64,000 bases of DNA from positions 45,384,001 through 45,448,000 of the forward strand of contig JAZHRO010000039.1 in assembly GCA_037157565.1 (NCBI GenBank), in the 5' to 3' direction. The notes under the pieces are model-generated. The model did not search any database. It was not told the DNA's origin and saw only the letters and a list, made by a program, of their open reading frames with translations. Positions 57,067 through 64,000 of this stretch are shown here, piece after piece. Source of the stretch: Thalassia testudinum. Its lineage: Eukaryota; Streptophyta; Magnoliopsida; Alismatales; Hydrocharitaceae. The position numbers and the translations under genes are program-made. Positions within the stretch are counted from its first letter, which is position 1. Every line of letters begins with the position of its first letter.

Positions 57067-57744
57067 TAAATGCCGACGGCATGCCGTCGATAAGGGGGGT
57101 TTTTAGAGAAAGGCCATGCCGACACAAAGATAGTATCAGTTCGCAGGGAAACCGTCGGCATGCTGAGGGTTTCGCCGGCATGCCAACAGTTGCCGACGAA
57201 ACGGCGGCATGCCAACCATCTGCTAAGTGGCGCTGGGAATTGGAGCGGCGGGAATTTGAAAAGGAATTGGAGGTTTAAATTTGAGGAAGAGGGACAGGTT
57301 ATACTTTTCAAAATTCGGGAAGAGTCCACACACACACATGTTGATTTTTTGTCATATAGGCTCAAATAACCTGTAAATACGTTTCCAACATCTTGATTTA
57401 GTTGTCTTTCGAATTTTAATCATTCCTGCACACACACGTTGATTTTTTGTCATATAGGCTTAAATAACAATTATTTTTTTGTTCATATAGGCTTACATAC
57501 AACTGTAAATATGTTTCTAACATTTTGATATAGTTATCTTTCAAATTTTAATCATTTCTATCATTTCTGTTGGCATACATCGGCATGCTCTCGGCGTGCC
57601 TCGAAATGTCATTTTTTCGGGCCGTCGAAATCGTCGAAATCTGCCATCGAAAAACGGACATTTCCACGTCATGCCTTAGGCATGCTCACGAAATGCATAC
57701 ATATAATTTCATCGGCACGGCGTCGAAATCGGCATTTCGAACCT
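57067..57744. mobile_element. MITE-like element built on GGCATGCC palindromes, copy 1
   Basis: The left end TAAATGCCGACGGCATGCCG and the right end CGGCATTTCGAACCT both contain AAATGCCGA facing inwards, an imperfect terminal inverted repeat. TGATT flanks both sides (57062-57066, 57745-57749), a possible target duplication. The ends are packed with GGCATGCC, GCCGACGG and CGTCGAAATCG; the middle (57290-57550) is AT-rich, with CACACACACGTTGATTTTTTG repeated at 57329 and 57429. No transposase. 678 bp. Confidence 0.6.
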
Positions 57745-57957
57745 TGATTCATATGAGGTTGCCAAGAAACTAAGGAGTTAGGACCATGTGTTGTTTTTAT
57801 GCTTTAGACTGACTAGTCAGTGTAAACAAGAGTGAACTTGATGATAAGTAGTTGTTTGCCTTCCTTCTGTAAATGCCATGTATAGGACAAGTTATTATAT
57901 GGTGTGTGTGAGCTATTGTAGAAGGCACTAGTGTAGATGACGATGGTTTTGTGGTCA
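57745..57957. other. spacer between the two GGCATGCC elements
   Basis: About 210 bp of AT-rich DNA with no feature seen. Confidence 0.35.
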
Positions 57958-58448
57958 AGGTTCAAAATGCTGATTTCGATACCATGCTGATAAAATTTTA
58001 AGTGTGCATGCCATGGAAATGCCCGTTTTTCAATGGCCATACCGATAGGCATGCCGAGGGCACGTGTGGGAATGTCGAGGGCATGTCGACGACTTGCCGA
58101 CAAAAAATCACAAAAATACAAAATAGTGTAAAAATGCTCAAATTTCACTCAAATCTGTGTGTGTCCATTTTCGAATTTCAGATTTTCAAACTTGGTGCCA
58201 ATTTTCGAATTTATGTGTCTATGTGTGGCCATTTTCAAATTTTAGATTTTCAAAGTCGATGCCAATTTTTGAATTTCAGATTTTCAAACTCGACTCGCTC
58301 GGAATATGCCGGCATGCTGCTGATTTCGTCCGCATGCCGATGAAATGGCCAGATGCCGACGGCATCCTTGCATTTCGATAACTGCTTCGTATCGGCAAGC
58401 ACCCCTTTCGGAAATGACCTTGCCCATGTGGCATGCCGTCAGCATTTA
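57958..58448. mobile_element. MITE-like GGCATGCC element, copy 2, inverted
   Basis: The left end AGGTTCAAAATGCTGATTTC is the reverse complement, with changes, of the right end of copy 1. The right end GGCATGCCGTCAGCATTTA is the reverse complement of copy 1's left end. It is about 490 bp, with an internal triplication of ATTTTCGAATTT/TCAGATTTTCAAA words (58165-58290). Flanks do not give a clear target duplication. Confidence 0.58.
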
Positions 58449-58545
58449 AAACGCTGTTTGTGGTTGGACTAGCAGTGAAATTTAAGGAAGTGTTGGCTTA
58501 AAGGAGGTAGAGGGTTGGGAAAGTGGAGTGGAAGGAGATGCATAG

Positions 58546-58718
58546 TGTAAGGAAATAAATTAGGATTCAATTAGTTAAGAATTTGTTGCCTTTCTTATTT
58601 TAGTCTGTGTTATTTTAGTAACTTAGTTATATTTTTTTATTATACCAAACTCTCTCTCTATAAAGAGGGGTATGGCTTGCTTATTTTAATAAGAAAAATC
58701 CTTCCCTCATTTTTAACA
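58546..58718 (+). repeat. 5' LTR of the TRIM
   Basis: TGTAAGGAAATAAATTAGG to TTTTTAACA, 173 bp, with a TATA-like CTCTATAAAGAGG (58656-58668). Confidence 0.88.
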
Positions 58719-58731
58719 TGGTATCAGAGCC
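58719..58731 (+). other. primer binding site of the TRIM
   Basis: TGGTATCAGAGCC follows the LTR directly; initiator Met tRNA type. Confidence 0.88.
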
Positions 58732-59420
58732 ATCGATCTTTGTGGCTTAGGGTTAGGAGAGAAGAAACCTTAGAGAGCGGAGGGGGATCTCTAGCAGCGT
58801 TGTCGACCTCCAGTAAGCCACCAGACCACGTCAATGTTCTCCGCTATTATCTTCCACTGATCTCCTATCATTTTCTCAACGTTGGAACCCACCAATAGCT
58901 ATTGTGATGGCAACCGAAGGTCATCACCATCGCTACCAACTGCTGCTTTGATCATTGTTAGCCTTCGCATCGTCACGTAGATGGGATGCACTCTCACACA
59001 CCTAGATCATTTTACCTGGATCTTAAGGCGTAGGAGCAATGGCAGCGAGGTGACCTTATGCACGCCCGGAGAAACCAAACATGGTACGCTGGCTCGTGGG
59101 GAGTAAGAGCAATGGCACTCGTGTGACCTTATGTGTATTCAAAAAGGCCAAGCCTCGTCATTTTTAGACTCTTGTATGTGGGAGCAGTAGCACCTGAGTT
59201 GTAGTCGTAATTTCTCACATACCTAATGCCTTATGCAGGACGTACAAGTGGATACTGACTAATAGTTGCGGATGTGGATGCTAATTTCTTGGTCATCTAT
59301 TGTTGATCTTTGACTCTCGTCTACTACTATCACTCCTCCAACTGCCTGGATCAGGGGGGAGCCTCTCGTTTATCGTGACTCTTTCAAGTTGGACGTTGCA
59401 TGATCTAACTTGGGTGAAAG

Positions 59421-59595
59421 TGTTAGTAAATAAATAAGGATTTAATTAATTAAAAAATTGGTTGTCTTTCTTATTTTATTCCTGCCATTTCTAGTAACTT
59501 GGTTTTTATATTTTCTTATTGTACCAAATCCTTTCTCTATATAAAGAGGGGCATGACTTATTTTAATAAGAAAAATCCTTCGCTCATTCTTAACA
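59421..59595 (+). repeat. 3' LTR of the TRIM
   Basis: TGTTAGTAAATAAATAAGG to TTCTTAACA, 175 bp, with CTATATAAAGAGG matching the promoter of the 5' copy. Confidence 0.88.
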
Positions 59596-59699
59596 CATAG
59601 GTTTGCTTAATTGGTGGTTGTAGGTCGTAGGGGATTTTTCTAATAGAGATGGAAGGAGTAGTGTTTGAAGAAATGGGTGTCTCTTTGTACGGTTTCAAG

Positions 59700-60090
59700 A
59701 GGATAGAGAGTTTCATCAAACATCAAACATGACATGTTCTGAAAAAGAAAAAATCAAATGTGATGTCTGGAGAGGAGCACTTAGAGTTAAGGGGATCGGG
59801 GCACCTACATGCTTTGTGAAAAGTACTTTAACCAAGGAAGATATGAAAAGTAGATTATGGTTGAAGGTTGTGCCTATTGTATGGATGAAAAAGGGCATAG
59901 CAACCACATCCAAACACTTTAAGATTGGGCATGGCATCGAAGCTTACAAGGGTTGTTGCCATTGACAGTAAAGGAAGGTAGGACATTAATAAGAAATATG
60001 GCAATATGAAGGGCATAAAGCCAATGCCAGAATGATGTATATGTAGAGATATTTCCGTTGTTTTGTTTTCTGCCTTTTTTGCTATTTCCA
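59700..60090 (-). pseudogene. copia integrase C-terminal fragment, minus strand
   Basis: The minus strand reads NLKVFGCGCYALFHPYNRHN, the conserved LKVFGCxCF...HxxxKLxP segment after the copia integrase core, then broken frames with CVFLGY-like and TSHLIFSFSEHVMFDV wording, which matches the RHVxFDE end. Opposite in strand to the copia that follows, so it is a separate remnant. Confidence 0.65.
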
Positions 60091-60219
60091 TTCTTGTATA
60101 AACTTGTATGTGGTTTACCCTTAGCCTCTCTCTATAAATAGAGGCCTAAGGTTTCAATAGTAAAACATGAGAAACATTTCCTTGATTTTTCTCCATTGTT
60201 TTTCTTTCTACACCTAACA
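60030..60219 (+). repeat. probable 5' LTR of the right-hand copia element (left limit approximate)
   Basis: CTCTCTATAAATAGAGGCC (60128-60146) is a strong TATA context. The stretch ends CACCTAACA at 60219, and a copia polyprotein follows. The expected TGGTATCAGAGC primer site is not preserved and the second LTR lies outside the window, so the limits are tentative. Confidence 0.45.
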
Positions 60220-60239
60220 ATTTAAGCTCTTCTTAGAAT

Positions 60240-63200
60240 TTGTGTATCTTCTTGAGGAGAAAGAAAAGTTTCTTCTAAGAATCTCAAGGGCCCCAACCCT
60301 AAGGCATAAGACCCAAGGGAGTGGACCCCCCATTGACATCACTAGGCCTTGCTATGCTACCTCCCCTACCAGGGTCGTTGGCGACCATCCTTGCCATCGT
60401 TGGGTTAGGGCGACACCAAAGCATCATTGCCAGACCCCAGTAGCATTGCTAGTTGTTGAGCAACCTCCTCTCTTGTATTGGAGGTGCTGGTAGAGCTTGT
60501 TCCCACCATAGTAGGAGTGGTTACTGTATCTTGGTGATGACCCCAGAGAAGTTGCCTGGAGTAGCATCATTGTCGTTGGTGGTCGGTGAGCTTTATGGTC
60601 GTTGGAGAGCCTCGTCAGAGGGCAGAACAGTCATTGATGACCCTTTAGAGGTTTTTGGTGGTCACCAAGACACTTTAGTCTCAATTCAAGGTTATTGGGA
60701 CCTATTTTAGGTGATATTTCAACTGATTTAGATCCAATATGTGAAGATTTAGTGTTTGGATGAGTACTTTCGTGGGTAATGGTATTTTGATGTCTCTTTA
60801 GTAGTTTTGTGGTTGTTGGTTACTGTTTTGTGGTGAGGCCTCGATTTGGCTGAGAAGAGTAGCCTTTGAAATTGTCAATTCACTTGCACAAGGAGATGGA
60901 ACCCAAAGGGGGGTTTTTCAAAAACCCTTTCTTTGGCCCGATCGTGAAGTTTAATTGGACCAATTAAGCATTGTGGTCACAGTTGATCCTCAATGGGTTG
61001 AGGGTTATGACAAGGAGCATATGCTTGAGATGGAGCCAGCTCAAGAGATAGGGAAATACACCTCTTGGAAGAAGAATAACACCATGGTTCATGCGTGGAT
61101 CATGAATATCACTATCCAGCGTATTGCTATTGAGACTATGTACTACAAAATGGCGAAGGAGATGTGGGTGAATCTTCATTAAACTTACTCTCTGGACAAG
61201 AATGCGATGTGATTCTTTAGCTCCATCGTAAGATTGCACACGCGACAGGAAGGCAGGTCACTGGCGTAAAACTACTTGGTTCTCAAGTCAGCCTTTGAGA
61301 GGTTTAATGCCTAGGCCCTTGTATGTTCATGTGAGTCTCAAAAGACATATAGGGTGCAGACCAGGGTGGGGCACTTTCTTGTTGGATTAGTCCCAGCCTA
61401 TGATGCAGCTTGTTCCTAAATGTTGACGTTGCCTAAGATACTGTCGATAGAAGAAGCATACAACTGATTGAGTGGACTTGTTTCTCTAACACCTATTACT
61501 CGTGTAGAACATACTTCTGCCATGGTTGCTTTTTAGGGAAGGGACAGAGGTGTAGGACCATCTACTTGCAATCATGGTAGAGGCTGAGGCGACTAGGGAC
61601 GGGTTAGACCTTAGTGCTCATTTTGAGGGAAACTAGGGCACACTGAGGAGGCTTGTTGGACTAAGTATGGGAAACCTGTTAGTGTTCATTAGGGAGTCAT
61701 AGCTCCAGATGCAGCACAAGAGTTTGTTTTGATCACCAGAGTCTAGTATGATGAGTTGATTTAGCGGTTTAATCACCATGGGATATCAACCACTAGTACT
61801 TCGATAACCACTTTAGGCTTTGCTTTAGGGAATGCAGACATTGTTGCTTTTGCTGGTCTTTTAGGTACATGTCAAGCTTGCCATGCTAATACTAATGATA
61901 TGGATTGGCTCCTGGACTCAGGAGGCTCATGATACATATGTGGGAAGGCCTAGTAACTTTCCCGATTATAGCTTGGCTCTTTCAACCAGACGATTCTTAT
62001 GGCTGATGGGAGACATAATTGAATTTGATTTCAGTTAGTTGCATTATGAATGACTTGAATTTTAGATCTATCTTTCACTTAGTCGCTTATGTTTTAGGAT
62101 ATATTGACGGGGTAGGTGATTGGTTGTGGTTGTGAGGAGGGGGATGTTTGTTGCTTGTTGTAATCATTGTATGCCAGACATGTTTCTGTTCCATCAAGCG
62201 AATCATCCAGCTATCTTTGGCATTTGAGATTCAGTCACTTACCATTACCTAAGCTTCGATGTGTGCTACCTTATATCCCACCTATTGCTACATTTCAATA
62301 TGAGGCGTGTCAACTAGGCAAACAGCATAGGAGTTCTTTCCGTAATCGACAGTCGTAGTGCATGGTCTTTATTTTAGTTACTTCATCCTGATGTTTGGGG
62401 TCCAAGTTGTGCTTCGATTGTATAGGGCTTAGATTTTACTTAGTTATTGCCGATGATTTTGCTTGTATGTCTTGGATTTTCTTGTTAAAGTCAAATCGAA
62501 TGTTGGTGATGTAATCAATCATTTTCTCATAGAATTAAAAAGTCAATTTAGTGTCCATGTGAAGATCATTTGGGTCGATAATGCTTTAGAATTCCGTACC
62601 TATACTCTTTGCTCTATATTTTAGTGGTGTCGAATCATTCATTAAACTAATTGCCCTTGTATATCACAGCAGAGTAGGGTGGCTGAGAGAAAACGTCATT
62701 TCTAGATGTTGCTAGAACCCTACTCATCTAGAATAGTGTTTCTTTGTCTTATTGGGTTGATGTTTTTCTGCATGCTGTTTGATGAATCGAATGCGTTTTA
62801 CTGTTCTTGACGAGGAAGTCCCTTATTCTCTTCTATTCCTTGATAAGAAACTCCTTAGGTTGCCACCTGTGGTATAGGTGTGTCTCCTTTGTTCATCTTT
62901 GTGGTCCTAATAGGGACAAGCTCTCTCTTTGAGTTGTCAAGTGTATATTTATGGGATATTCTAGGACTCAGAAGGGGTAACTGTGTTATGACTTGTTGGT
63001 CGACATTACTATGTTATTGCTGATGTCTCTTTCTTTAAGTCTTCCTTGTATTACTCCTCTATTGGCTCTCAGATTGTCACTTTTGCTATTGACAATAAAG
63101 TTATGATTCTCATGCTAACTCCTGATGAGGCTATGGCACCTACACTTGCTCCACATGGTGGGCATGATGACGAGTTCGAGGTGACCTTTGTTTGTCGTCA

Positions 63201-64000
63201 TAAGCTACAAAAGGACCCCTCTCGTAGAGTCAACACCATCATCTGTGCCTAAGATAATCTCTATACATGATAGTACTGATACACCTTTCAGCTTTGATGT
63301 TTCAAGTGCAAATAGTATTCCACTAGATCAAGAAGATTGCCAACAACTTAAGGTTATGAGGTAGTTGCGGTTGTTGATGACCCTAGAAATGATGGGCTTG
63401 ATCTTCCCATCTTCTTAAGGGACTCAATCTTGCACACTGCATTCCATTTCTAAACACATGTTTATGGCGAATCTATCTCCTTAGTAGAAGTAGTTTATAT
63501 TGGGTCTCTTGGCTGTGCATATACCCACCACTTATCAGGAAACCCTTCTTGATTTGAAGTGGCTGCAAGTCATGGAGGATAAGATTGTTGCTTTGGTCCC
63601 ATCGGAAACTTGTAGTTTGGTTGATCCCTTAACTGATGCTACCACTATAGGTTGTGAGTCGGTATACATTTTCAAATACAAGTCAGATGATACCATGGAA
63701 AGATACAAGGCTCGCTTAGTGGCCAAATGTTACATGTAAACTTATGGAGTTGACTACTTTGATACATTTTCTCCGGTTGCATGGCTTTTGACTACCTGGA
63801 TTCCAATATCCATTGCAGTTCACCTTGATTTGGCACTTCACCAATTAGATGTGATGAATGCATTCCTTTATAGTTATTTCTAAGAAGTTTACATCTCGCA
63901 ACCCTCGGGATTTGAAGCTGAGAGGGGGCGTAGTAAGGTATGCAAACTACAAAAAGCAATCTATGGGCTTAGAGTCAACGTGTATGGTTCCAGAAGCTGT
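60240..64000 (+). pseudogene. copia polyprotein, decayed, running off the right edge
   Basis: Domains in order on the plus strand, with many stops and shifts. Gag: 60955-61182 (NNTMVHAWIMNITIQ, then YYKMAKEMWVNLH). CCHC zinc knuckle: 61615-61662, where GKLGHTEEACWTKYGKP follows a TGA in place of the second cysteine. Protease: about 61900-61935, WLLDSGGS with the catalytic DSG. Integrase zinc-binding region: 62167-62358 (LWHLRFSHLPLPKL, then CQLGKQHRSSF). Integrase core: about 62380-62880, in fragments. Reverse transcriptase: from 63500 (ERYKARLVAK, GVDYFDTFSPVA, LHQLDVMNAFL, KAIYGL). The order gag-PR-IN-RT is the copia order. Confidence 0.88.

Larger units (their letters stand above)
58546..59595 (+). 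mobile_element. TRIM-type miniature LTR retrotransposon
   Basis: LTRs at 58546-58718 and 59421-59595, a copia primer site right after the first, and a G-run with stem-loop before the second. The target duplication CATAG is perfect (58541-58545, 59596-59600). Total length is 1,050 bp with about 700 bp of non-coding internal DNA, so it fits the TRIM class (terminal-repeat retrotransposon in miniature). It needs a copia element's proteins to move. Confidence 0.9.

Overview
The window is TE-dense nuclear DNA of a flowering plant. Evidence: Athila-type Ty3 elements with an aspartate-tRNA-like primer site, Ty1/copia elements with the initiator-methionine-tRNA site TGGTATCAGAGC, plant L1-type LINE domains, and the first coding exon of NRPD2/NRPE2, the second-largest subunit of the plant-specific RNA polymerases IV and V. 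The species cannot be placed from the sequence alone. Almost every base that can be assigned is retrotransposon. Only one host gene is supported.

Positions 1-25578 are one old Athila-type Ty3 element, cut by the left edge: 5' LTR (1-1995), primer site (2005-2022), leader, a broken gag (6000-6806 and 9506-10345), the tail of integrase (12598-13082), a long 3' non-coding part, polypurine tract and 3' LTR (21676-25578). Six other LTRs are nested in it. Four belong to family X (about 2.7 kb: 3094-5727, 6807-9505, 10346-12597 truncated, 15132-20613 reversed) and two to family Y (about 1.75 kb: 13207-14960, and 22922-24691 reversed). Five of the six are solo LTRs flanked by 5-bp target duplications. 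A seventh, unclassified LTR-like insert (15928-18686) lies inside the reversed X copy.

25579-33075 is AT-rich and decayed: a LINE zinc-finger fragment, an unclassified repeat, and a worn LTR-like stretch. 33076-36589 holds a GC-rich candidate 5' exon, a long intron and the NRPD2 exon. No later exon was recognised; a composite of non-autonomous copia sequence (36937-39977, TSD GTTGG) lies downstream. 40330-54575 is a nest on the minus strand: a copia element interrupted by a 9.6-kb Athila-type element that lacks reverse transcriptase and integrase (41801-51363, TSD ACCTC), next to copia RT/RNase H that is itself split by a 5'-truncated LINE (52912-54243). 54576-58460 has a LINE endonuclease fragment and a family of short elements built on the palindrome GGCATGCC. 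58546-59595 is a complete miniature LTR element (TSD CATAG). From about 60030 to the right edge runs a decayed copia polyprotein.

The most striking signal is a spacing grammar in the LTRs. The palindrome CAGACGTCTG, exact or degenerate, recurs with its six-base cores mostly 20 bp apart, and pairs are separated by 12 or 22 bp. The same 20-12-20 arrangement occurs in all four X copies where I measured it and in both Y LTRs, although X and Y are otherwise dissimilar. A heavily mutated copy at 31131-31196 still keeps the 20-bp register.
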